Assembly (NCBI RefSeq): GCF_000264905.1
Contig: NW_006763143.1
Span: forward strand, 279,711 to 343,710
Source of the DNA: Stereum hirsutum FP-91666 SS1
Lineage: Eukaryota; Basidiomycota; Agaricomycetes; Russulales; Stereaceae
Reading direction: 5' to 3'
Length of the DNA: 64,000 nt
This document shows, in pieces, positions 27,048 through 36,992 of this stretch. Positions within the stretch are counted from its first letter, which is position 1; each line of letters begins with the position of its first letter. The position numbers and the translations under genes are program-made. Under the pieces are notes generated by a model. The model did not search any database, was not told the DNA's origin, and saw nothing but the letters and a program-made list of their open reading frames with translations.

Positions 27048-29747
27048 ATGGTCTTCGGTATACTTGGTATAACTCCTTTATTTCGTCTCTTCGTCAGACG
27101 CAGAACGCATGGCCTGATAGCCTGCTCGTAGAAGACAAAGACTCCGCCCAAGTTCCTGGTACCACTCTTCTCTCTGAGCTGAGCGTTCGTCATGGACACG
27201 GCGCGGTCATCAATACTGTGGCTCATAAACTAAAGAGAGGGACGGGAAGAGATTCGCATGTAGTGTTGAATCCTCAGCCTTCCGATGATCCTAGGGATCC
27301 GTGCGTTCATTCACCCTGCTCCTTCATATTACTATCAAACTGAGGACCGCGTGTGACTTCCACTAGGCTGAACTGGCCGAGGTGGAAGAAGGAGGCGTGT
27401 TTCTGGACTTTGTAGATCCTCCGCCCTCTCTGCGACAAAGAATAAAGCTAACTATCGACAACGGATGATTCCCACAGAGCCTTCGCCGCTTCGCTCGATG
27501 GCGCGCTTTCACCCATGACGGGCCCGAGCTATGTTCTTCTCTCCAGCCAATTTGGCGTTTCGGTCGATGAGGTGGCGTCGACCTTTGGAGCAATTTTGCT
27601 AGGATTGGGATGCTTCATGTGCGTTTTTGGTGCGACGTTGCAGCGGTGTTTGACGTTGACGGTCAAGCATTTGGTTGGTGTAGGTTCATCCAGGGGTCCT
27701 TCGCGGTGAAGTTTGGGCATAGGATCGTCTATCTGTGCTCTGTGTTTCTGGTGCGTACGGATTCACTTATTCGTCTGTGGCGGTCATTCATGAATACCCG
27801 CCCATGGAACGAACTTCAGATGTTCATAGCCTGTATTTGGTGTGCACTCAGCCCGAACTTGGCCTCGATCAGAGCTTCACGAGTGTTTCAAGGGTTCGGA
27901 ATGTCGGCTCTGCAAAGGTGCGCAGGCTTCATGTCTGTCTTTCCGATGCAGGCCTGACATTCGACATCAGTCTCGTAGCATCGAGTATCGAGCAGATTTT
28001 CTTGTAAGTTTACCATTGTAGATAGCGGCCAAAGTAAAGACTGACGCGCCTGGTGGACAGTATTCACGAGCGCGGCGCGCGGACGGTCATCTGGAGTTTC
28101 TCGATTATGGCCGGGATTACGCTGTATGCTTCCGACTTCTGCAATCTGCATCAATTATATGTACTGATGAAGACCACTCGCTGTCAGGGGTCCTCTGATA
28201 TACGGCTACGTCGTGCAAAACCTGACATGGCAGCTGGGATTCTGGTTCGTGAGCATTCCGCTGGGCCTCTGCACGCTGATGGTGTTTTTCTTTGTGCCGG
28301 AGGTGCGTAGATCCGTTTCATTTCTTGTCCTTCTCGCTGATGAGAACGTTTCTACTTGGCCACCAGACGACTTTCGACCGCCCTGCTGCAATTGGCCGCA
28401 CCACCGCCCAAGCCACTCGATTTGATGATCTAGAGAAGGAAGCCAATATCGAGACAAAGAAGTCTCCCTCTGTCGACGAGAACGAAATTGAATCGGAAGA
28501 GAGCGCCCCTTCGTCGCCAAATGAAGCAACACAGCACTCAAGAGCCACACCTCAGCCGAAGCCGAGTTACCTGTCTCAGTTGAAGGTCTGGAATGGTACG
28601 TTCAGCGACGAGCCGCTGTGGAAATTGGTGATGAGACCGTTGCCGTTCATGTGCTCGCCTGTGGTGCGTATATTCGTATGCTCTGCAGGATGTCATGTTG
28701 CTGATAATAATTGCCCTCTGGACAGACTGTGTTCTTGTTCTTGACACATGGAATGCAAACTGCTTGGCTGAGTGCGTCCTCATCCCGTGAAGTGGATATC
28801 GACGATGTGAACAGCAATAATTGTTGTCTCCTTTTCAGGTTTGCTCCCCATCTGCTCTTCCACGATATTCACCATTGAATACGGCTTCAATGCCTCCCAA
28901 ATTGTATGTAATACAACATCCCGACCGTCCCTCACCTTCTCATGCATATCCTTCCCGCCAATAAACTATAAATTCTTTCCAGGGTCTCACAAACCTCGGT
29001 GGCATCGTCGGCATCATCCTCGCCATGGCCATAACGGGCCCATTGACAGATTGGGGCGCCGTTTGGCTCTCGAAGAGGAACGGAGGCGTGTATGAGCCTG
29101 AATTCAGACTGATATTCATGTCGACCATGTTATTTGGGGTGTTTGGATACGCGGGTTGGGCTGGTGCGTTTTTCATATCCTTTGTTGATCGTCTAGTGCG
29201 GAGACTGAAATAGATGGCGACAGTCGGCACGGTGAATAATATGCCTTGGATCGGTGCGGTTGCGTGTCTTGCGTGAGTCCTCCACTTCGTTTACTTTTTC
29301 CCTCTATCCTCCTTCCCTCCATCTTCTCTGATACACGTCTCCGGGGATATAGCATGGCCAACTTCTCAATGGTCGTCTCCGGTGCAGCCGCCGTGACCTA
29401 CCTCCTCGACACCCATGGACCCAACGCCCTCCACTGTCTCGCCATCTCCAACTTCCTCAAGAACATGGTCCTCTACGGTTTCTCGTTCTTCGCAAACGGC
29501 ATGGTTGAGACGAGAGGCGTAAAGGTATCGTTGTTGATCCTGGCTGCGTGTCAGGCCGGATGCGGTCTTTCGAGCATTGCAATGTATGTTTGCGGAAAGA
29601 GGGTCAGGGCGTGGGTGAGTGGATTTCTCCTTTTCTTTCGTCATTCTGAGGATAAGGGCGGTGGTGTATCAACACGGATGCTAACGAATGGTGTGCACGA
29701 TTCGACAGATATCGAGACATCCGGAGATATTCACCGTATCGGGGTGA
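27048..29747 (+). CDS. major facilitator superfamily transporter
   Basis: A polytopic membrane transporter of the fungal MFS drug/metabolite type; the substrate is unknown. The N-terminus reads VPGTTLLSE, then VVLNPQPSDDPRDPLNWPRWKKE, a signature preceding helix 1 in one common fungal MFS clade. Hydrophobic segments follow: FGAILLGLGCFMFIQGSFAVKFGHR, VFQGFGMSAL, IHERGARTVIWSFSIMAGITLGPLIYGYVV (the H-E-R-G-x-R motif) and LGFWFVSIPLGLCTLMVFFFVPE. A Ser/Glu-rich central loop of about 80 residues comes next, then the second six-helix half, ending ISRHPEIFTVSG with the stop at 29745-29747. About ten introns. The 5' end is uncertain: the best start is an ATG at 27048 spliced immediately to 27092, with an unusual GTCTTC donor. 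I saw no frame break in the parts I joined. Confidence 0.82.
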
Positions 29748-30116
29748 GGACTTGAGGAGATCATACGGTGGGACTTGACATCACGAAAGGAGCTATACAG
29801 GTCCTGATTATCATGAAGTATCGTGTCTACTAACGTCTATTTTGTATGAGTACCGTATTAGGATGTGCATGCGTAGGAATGTACGATTATAGCTACAGGG
29901 CTACTGGACACGATGTAACACATCAAGGCTACAGGATCGGATACACAATATAAGACTCGATTCCGAGGTCTGCAGTCGAAACATCGGAATATAGCAGAAC
30001 CACAACCAACATCCGACGACCAGATGTATGACGATGCCACATCCACGCCACCCGCCTAGCCAGACAATTCCCTCGCCCAAAGTCTGTCACCACTACTTCG
30101 ACTGCGATGACCTAAC
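29748..30116. other. convergent 3' intergenic region
   Basis: Lies between the MFS gene 3' end (+) and the 3' end of the Ser-rich gene (-). No gene is seen. Confidence 0.5.
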
Positions 30117-32042
30117 TCAATAATAACCCATCCTTCGCCTTCTCAAAGACGAGTCTTGTCTCTCCACCCCCTTCCCATAATCATACGCCCCTTCACTCAC
30201 AGCCGGCATCATCATCACCGGCGCTGGAGGCATGGACTCACGTGTCCCATATCCATATCCATGTCCACGTCCATGTCCACGCCCATACTCGCCGTTAACA
30301 TTGCTCGGAGGCGTGAAGAAACTCTTCGCCTTTGGCGAGAAATGCCCCTCAATATTCCTTCCAGCTGGGACTTCTTGAGGTTTCGCTCCGATCCACCACA
30401 GTTTTGGCCTGAAAGAAGGTGCGAACGGGTTGAGAGAGTCTCCTTCGACAGTCGCGCCTGCGGAACCTTCTTTGACACGGATTTGTGAGAGTGAGGCGGC
30501 GAGGTTGCGGCTGCGAGTGGACGAGAATGAGCGAGAAGGGGTGAAGAGCACGGTGTGGTTTGAGATGAAAGGTGTTTGGGCCTGTGTTTGGCTCTGGGAC
30601 TTGGATTGGAACTGGGCATGTCCGTTGGATTGGAGCTCTAAGTTTGTGGGTGTGGTGAGGTCGATGATACCGCCAGAAATCGAGGACGAAGAGGACATGG
30701 AAGAGGAAAGGGTGGATGAGGAGAAGCTTTGGGTGAGGAGTGGAACCTGAGCGTAGTCGTCGTCGTCGGTGCTGTCGCCATCGTTATCATCCTCGAGGTA
30801 CATGTCTAGCGTTTGTGATGTACCGGGAATGTCGATGGACATCCTATGCAGCATCGAATTGGACCTCGAGAGACCTTGTATGTCGGAAATATCAATCGCA
30901 TCGGACGATCCGCCGTGGTTCGGGAGAAGAGAGAGGAGGAAGGAATTGACGCTGCCTTCATCCATGGAATAGTCGAGGTTCGTGCTGTCGTGAGAGGTCT
31001 CCGACTCTGAGCCAAAGGTTTCGGGGAGAGGAGTCATCATTGCCTTCAGGAGCTCGAGATCGATGCCAGAGGTAGCCATAGCGAGGCAGAGCAGCAGAGG
31101 GTGGAAAAGAGGTTCCGAGGAAGAGAAGGTACGCGAGGGGCTGCTGCTTAGAATGAGGTGCCGGTACATCGAGTTGATGGCGTCCCGGCGGTCACTGATC
31201 GACTTGTACTCGGGTGTGAACCAAGAGGAGCGAAGTATAAGGTCAGAAGGTTGTAGCTTGTACACAGTCGCCTAGAGTACTGAGTGAGAAGAAGCAGCAG
31301 GGATGAAGACAAGCGTAATACGACGTACAGCATAGCGTCCAGCGCAGAAGCGAAACATGGCCAGTAGAGCTATGAGGAATCCTGCGCACAGTATCGGGAT
31401 ATCACGTGTGCTCAAGAACATGCACGAAGAAGGATTCCTAGAAGAGCCCATGGGCAATAGCATGCACATTGGCAACTCAAGAACAGGAAGAGACAAGAGA
31501 GGCTGAAGACGAGATACATGGCGAGCGACTCTCTCGATGGCAGCAGCTATCCATGCTGCAGAGCGAGCGACAGGAAACGCCGTTGTTGCTCTGGCAGTAG
31601 CTACGGCATAGAGAGAGGTCGTGGTAGGAATGGTGTCCTGTGGATTAACGGCGAGGTTGCGCAGAGGTTCGTCAACCCATCGGCTGACGTCCTGTGAAAG
31701 AGAGTGAAGTAGATTAAACGGCGGCATAGACGATCCAATTACTTGTAGAGCGCGAGAATGTTAGGGCGATGACAAGTGGCAGGCGACTGGCGCGCTACGA
31801 AGAGCGGGGGGCTTGGATGTAGTGGAAGGCGTCCTGGAGGCGAACGTTGGATTTGTGCGTCAGACAGCTCACATCTTGTCAGCGGCATACGCCAAGCCTT
31901 CCCGGAGTGACTCGGCCTTTGGAGGAAAACGATCTTCTCATGCAGCTTCATCTGCAATAGAGTCTGCCTCGGAACGGTGATCGCGATCGTCGCAGGAAAG
32001 AGCAAAATAACATGTCGGTCTGAGAGGACTTACTCCGATCAT
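30117..32042 (-). CDS. uncharacterised Ser-rich protein with hydrophobic N-terminal part
   Basis: Family not recognised. The solid part is the last exon, from about 31273 to the stop at 30117: VYKLQPSDLILRSSWFTPEY, a Ser/Asp-rich disordered region with GDSTDDDDYAQVPLL and poly-Ser, then a Gly/Arg-Gly-His-rich tail ending RRRRMGYY. It joins upstream across an intron (GTACGT donor, CTCTAG acceptor) to 31274-31727, which carries WVDEPLRNLAVNPQD, ARSAAWIAAAIERVARHV and a hydrophobic helix ILCAGFLIALLAMFRFCAGRY. Further upstream an exon with MKLHEKIVFLQRPSHSGKAW near 31880-31955 may connect to an ATG at 32042, but the joins there are not resolved. One or two membrane segments followed by a long disordered tail are likely. 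Confidence 0.55.
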
Positions 32043-32496
32043 AATGCTAATATTGATTGACATAGAGAAAACGAGAGTTTGAGAGTAACATGTAACAAGA
32101 TGAAAGGTGGAGTCTGGACAGTCACTGGTCGCAGTGTAGCCCTGGCGTTCCAGTAAGGTCGACGATAAGGTTGAATCATGAGCCCGGGATTGCTATGCCA
32201 GTCGAGCTCAATGCATAGGACGTATACCAGCTGTCAAGCGCAGGAATTCAGCTGAGTTTGGCGGCCTCAGTATTTCAGTCTATCGGGAGGTGCATTGAAC
32301 ATTGAACTTGCGTTGAACTTCAAGCTACGTGTCACGATCTACTGCGTTTGTAATAGGGGTAGCTGGATAAAGAAGTTTACTCCCACGGTTGATGTCTGCT
32401 AGTGATGTCAACATTTACGTCCTTCTTCCTGTCCAGTACCACCACCATCACCTTCATCTCTCGAAATATATAAACAAATCAACAATCTCTGACGAT
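32043..32496. other. divergent intergenic region
   Basis: Between the divergent Ser-rich gene (-) and the prolyl isomerase gene (+). It holds the isomerase TATA box at its right end; otherwise nothing was recognised. Confidence 0.5.
32467..32474 (+). promoter_or_regulatory. TATA box of the prolyl isomerase gene
   Basis: TATATAAA ends 22 bp upstream of the predicted ATG at 32497. This is close, which would imply a very short 5' UTR; a downstream start after the first intron is the alternative. Confidence 0.45.
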
Positions 32497-33117
32497 ATGG
32501 TGAGCTCAACCTGGTGAATTGTCTGATATGATCGCTCAAGAAACTTCGATCAGTCTGGATGGGAAGTTCGAATGTCTGGCTCGCGTGGCGTGCCGTATTT
32601 CTTCAATCAGCAAACCAAACAATCCAGCTGGGAAATCCCTGCAGGTCTTACCCAGGAGCAAGTTCAAGCTCTTCCTGGAGCGGCTGATTATCTGGGAGGT
32701 GGAGCTGGAGGGCGCCCTGCGCAGGTTCGCGCCAGCCACCTGCTCGTGAAGCACAGTGGTAGCAGGAGGCCATCGAGCTGGAAGGAGGTACGAGTGCTCC
32801 ATAATATTCCTCTCAATTTCGACTTACCAACAAATCTGGTCTTTTACCAGCCAAAAATCACGCGCTCCAAGGAAGATGCCATCGCCATACTCAAGGAGTA
32901 CAACGACGAGATCAACGGTTCGGCTTCCAAGTTCGCTGAACTCGCCCAAATTCATTCCGATTGTTCTTCACACGACCACGGCGGAGACCTGGGCTGGTTT
33001 AAGCCAGGACAGATGCAGAAACCCTTCGAAGACACCGCTTATTCCCTTCAGGTGGGGCAGATCAGCGATGTGGTTAGCTCGGACAGCGGTGTCCATCTGA
33101 TCATGAGGACGGGTTGA
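32497..33117 (+). CDS. ESS1: Pin1/Ess1 peptidyl-prolyl cis-trans isomerase
   Basis: Phospho-Ser/Thr-Pro-specific parvulin acting in the nucleus, in yeast on the RNA polymerase II C-terminal domain. 167 residues, the normal Ess1 length. The WW domain is SGWEVRMSGSRGVPYFFNQQ through QSSWEIP (residues 2-31). The parvulin domain contains VRASHLLVKHSGSRRPSSWK, SDCSSHDHGGDLGWFKPGQM and the C-terminal VSSDSGVHLIMRTG. Exons: 32497-32499, 32554-32787 and 32851-33117. The first coding exon would be only the ATG codon, spliced at a GTGAGC donor to the WW exon. This restores the family's M-S-G-W-E start, which no other local ATG does. An internal start at Met 8 would cut into the WW domain. Confidence 0.92.
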
Positions 33118-33905
33118 GATTTTGGATAATGGAAAATCAAGTGGAATAAGGGAAGCTTTTCTTTGTAATAATATTCAGAGCCTATAGCTGCATTCGGGCA
33201 CTATTCAATGGAATCGTCGATTCGGTTCGAACCATCTGTCCTTTTTGTGTACCAGCGCGAAGTTCTTCCGCGGTCACCGCGTCAAATGTTCGGTCAGCCT
33301 CGACGTCTCTCCACTGAAAGATCTTGCCAGCGCTCCAGCTCCTCATCATCTGCTACCCGTCGCCTGTGATTTGAGTAACCTGAACGCACAACACTAGGGA
33401 GGTTGAAATCGGAACTCGGCACAAAACCGAAACTCGTGTTTCTGAGTGCTGCTTACAACAGATGTTGCATTTTTTTTGTACACTTCAGATGTGTAGCTAT
33501 CAAGCTATATTCCTATATTTTCTAACATTTGTTTGAGGACATGTTGAAGAGAAAACCCGAGTTTCGGTTTTGAAACGAGTTCCGGGAATTGCCGATTTCA
33601 ACCTCCCTACTAACGGTGACCTACCACATAGTCCCGATGGATTTAATAAGTCACCGAATGTATGGCTCGGGATACTCATCGCGATTGCAGCTCTCCACAT
33701 CCTTGAAACCGTGGCCTCGATGGTAAGCCTCGTTCTGATCTTCTATATTAGCTCGCAGCCAATGGCAGCAAGAGGTTCCACGCAACTGCATTCGAGTTCA
33801 CCGCCCCCTAAATTAATGTGGCTCGTCGCCTATATCTAACACCTCCTGCTCCTCCATTCGATCTTCGTCTTCGACACTACACCCACAACCACATTCTAAC
33901 ACTCG
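33118..33905. other. intergenic, contains a MITE-like element
   Basis: Between the prolyl isomerase and the coiled-coil gene. The only structured feature is the inverted-repeat element described separately. The open frame 33570-33839 begins inside the element at a non-ATG codon and is not supported. Confidence 0.55.
33395..33609. mobile_element. MITE-like element, about 211 bp, TA-flanked
   Basis: Terminal inverted repeats start GGGAGGTTGAAATCGG at 33397 and end with the exact complement at 33592-33607. The match resumes inward after a 10-bp gap with GGAACTCG and a 14-bp perfect block, AAAACCGAAACTCG, so each arm is about 46-56 bp. A TA dinucleotide borders both ends (33395-33396 and 33608-33609), as expected for target-site duplication by Tc1/mariner-type elements. 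The interior is AT-rich and too short for a transposase, so it would be non-autonomous. Confidence 0.75.
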
Positions 33906-35868
33906 ATGGCGGCCTCTTCTCGTTCTAGCCAGTATCTGAATGACTATCTCAATGAACGAGCGGAACGGGTCAACAACCTCCAAGCGGAGGTGAACCAGCT
34001 TCAAGCTGAAAACCAAGTCCTTCACGTCAAGCTCGCAGAGGAGAAGACGAAGAATGCGCAAAACGAGGCGTCGATGAAGGCAATGAAAGTATGCTTAAAC
34101 AGCTTGATAGACACTGCGGCTACGTCTACGCGGACTAGTGATGGGTTCGATACAGAAGTTACGACAGTGAGTGTATTGGTAGCAATACCCTACTCTACCG
34201 TCCGTGGTCGCTCGTTCTGACGATTTGTCCCTTCTTTCAGGATCAGCGCAAGCGAAGACGGGTCGATGACTCTGATGCTATCAGCATCAGCGATGAAGCA
34301 GAGGTCCGTCCATCGTTGATCGCGTACTCTTTTCCAACTCTGAGTGAAATATTTACAACTCGCTTCACAGGAAGAGCCTGCAGACTCCTCCAATTCTAGT
34401 ACTGTTGTACCAACGACGCGTCCGTCTCAGGGTACATCGAGGCAGAAGACGCCTACCTCGAGCGCGGCGCAATCTTCTCGTCAACGCAGGAGCTTCCAGG
34501 CTCCAACAACCCCGCTCGAAGAGGTCTGTCCATCGTTGAATTCCTACTCTCTCAACTCAAAACATTGACTGAAATATTTTCAACTCGCTTCACAGGAAGA
34601 GCCCACACACCCCTTCAATTCTAGTACTGTTGTCCCTACGACGCCGAGGCGGGATGCGTCTACCTCGAGTGTGGCGCAATCATCTCGTCAACTTAGAGGC
34701 ATTGGGGCTCCAACAACCCCGCTCGAACTAAGCCAGCATAAAGAGTCAAACTCCAGCGCATCCACTCGTAATGATACAGGCTCGAACTTAGCCAACGTCC
34801 CAAGAATCATAGTTCACCAGCGGGATATCGAGGAGCATCATTCAGTGCGGGCTCCGTGAGTACTCGCGCCTCTGCTCCTTAATTAGATGCCTCTCTTGAA
34901 ACTTACTTACGAGGCTACAGGCATGCGCGCAGCAAATCCGCGAGAGTCAGTCCACGACCCCTTTCCCACATCAACTCTTTGTACTTATTATTTCCCCTCT
35001 GCCATCTGGGATCCGCAGGGCGCATGGGACCACCATTGGCAGCTCTCATCTCTCTGCGACAGCATAATAGACTATCGACTCTCTCAGCCACTTCGTGCTG
35101 TCAACTCGAACCACAACTTCACCGACTTTGCCATTCCGGCCGCTGAGGATGGGCTTTCCCCGCCCGTCGGCGACTTTAGTGTATTCTCGACCCTCTCAGT
35201 CATGAAAACGAGCGACTTTGAGTGTTTAAAGATTAATGATCTGTATCATCCACATGCACCTACGAAGCCGGGAGGTTTCGGCGTTCTGTTCGGTGGGCCT
35301 GAGTATGAGACGGGCGGTGTCGAGTTGGTGGTCAGAGAGGAGGCTGCAATGTGGAAGTATTATGGATATTACGAAATAATAAAGCTCGAGAGGGTCGGGT
35401 GGGCAGAGTGGAATGCGGTCAATTACGATGTGAGTTGATTGTTCCTCTTCCCCTGCGCGTTTGAGCGAAACTGACATTCCCGTGTACTGTGGTTTGGCCC
35501 CAGGTTCGGTGGAATTGGGCCCGCTATTTCGCATCTCACTTGACGGGCTCTGACTTGTCCTCCTGGGCGGCGGCTGCCCGTGGTCTCAGCCGTGAACCTA
35601 ACGAAATCGATATCGAAGACCTGAGGAAGTTCGGGAGAGCGAGTGCTGACGAGATCATGACGGAGTGGAACAAAGGACGCGCGGTATGCCCCCTTTCGCT
35701 TCAGTTTTCCCTGATATTTTTGACTCATTGTTTGACTCGGACACATGCCGCGATACTTAGTTGCCATTCGCGTGGGGGCTGCAATGTGTCGGCTACAATG
35801 AGGCATACCACAACGAGGCGCACAGGGCCGTTAAGCAGTGGGAGGAGAAGAAATCGAGGGGCAAGTGA
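33906..35868 (+). CDS. coiled-coil protein with duplicated exon, unknown C-terminal domain
   Basis: Function unknown. The N-terminal exon (33906-34166) encodes a coiled coil, RVNNLQAEVNQLQAENQVLH. A basic and acidic exon follows (34241-34303: RKRRRVDDSD), then two similar Ser/Thr-rich exons, 34371-34523 and 34596-about 34855, both starting EEP and sharing NSSTVVPTT, AQSSRQ and APTTPLE. The C-terminal part contains YYFPSAIWDPQGAWDHHWQ, HAPTKPGGFGVLFGGPEYE, WKYYGYYEIIKLERVGWAEW and LPFAWGLQCVGYNEAYHNEA, ending KKSRGK with the stop at 35866-35868. This looks like a globular domain of a fungus-specific family I cannot name with certainty. The junction near 34856-34925 could not be closed in frame by eye. 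RKRR suggests nuclear localisation. Confidence 0.72.
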
Positions 35869-36992
35869 GAATGCTGTTTCGTCGAGGGATGGAGGTCGAA
35901 GGGGATGCGTGGCCACTGAGTACGATATTGATCTGTCGGCGAGGTTTTGAAGATGCCGTTTTCTTTCTTGCTTGTGGCTTTGGTTCGCTGGATCCTCGAT
36001 TGTCGCATTCGATGGCTGGCTCTGAATCGTTGACGAGCTCCATGTATTACCGTACCGAATATCTTGATATTTGACCTAACAAAAGACGTCCGCTGTTGCG
36101 AAGGCTGAGTCCCACCGTACACGACCTGTGCAAGGCGTGAACGCTTGGTGCCACTCGCGTTAAGCCAGCTGTCGGCCTTGGGACATAGTGGCACTTATTT
36201 ATATACAGTTCCCTCGAGTCTCGCAGTTGTTCTCTCTGGGGCGATACAACTTGGCAGGAAGACTCACCGGCCTCTAACAACCTGTGGTGCTCTCCTAAAG
36301 CTCAACCCGTAGCCTGTTCGTTCCCCGCCCACTGTTCATTACCAGAAATTTCGCAGAACCCAGATTCTGTACAACGCACCACTCTAGACAGCGCTGCGGT
36401 ATGTGCTGGTTATTTGGGCCACTGATCCTTCCGGGGAAACCTCTTTTACTGAGTCTACAGAGTGTTTTCGAAAATTGTTAGAAATTTCCAGGCGACGAGA
36501 ATGTCGCGGACCAAACACGCGAGCGCAGACCTAGATTCTACGCCCCGCAAACTCTATTCACCGAAAGCAAGGTAATACCGAGTCCTCTCTGTTACATTAC
36601 GCTTCTTCTGAGTCTGCATTCCATTCCGTTCTCCATGACTGAATCAAGAGCCATTCATCGCGCGTTATCCTACCGTCTCTCCCTTCAATAGCTTCCCGAG
36701 CCGTTCACCTAGATAGAGAAACGAGAAATACCAGTCAGAAACTATCAATAATCACTCAATCCGCCCCCGATACAAAACGAAACGCAGACCCTCGAAGCCT
36801 CGCATCATGTCTGTCTCCACAAAAAATGGTGACAAGCACGGGCATCGGCTTCAATCAACGCTCAACGCTCGGAGCTGTCCACTAACGAACGCGACAAGCA
36901 CGCTCATCGGCTTCAATGCTGAGCACTCGACGCTCGACGCGCCTGAAACCCCCCAAACCCCCGCAAAAATAAAAGAAAGCTAACAGCATGAA
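35869..36992. other. intergenic, small direct repeat, no supported gene
   Basis: 1.1 kb between convergent genes. A possible micro-ORF starts at the ATG near 36500 (MSRTKHASADLD...) and could splice near 36571, giving about 37 codons; there is no support beyond that. Two partly matching copies of GACAAGCACG..CATCGGCTTCAA start at 36831 and 36893, a period of 62 bp. Confidence 0.45.

Noticed and set aside
33214..33240. GGTTCGAACC resembling a tRNA B box followed by a T run
   Set aside because: No A box or acceptor-stem pairing at the right distance upstream.
33570..33839. Open frame with a hydrophobic stretch next to ESS1
   Set aside because: It starts at a TTG inside the MITE-like inverted repeat and has no ATG in a sensible place.
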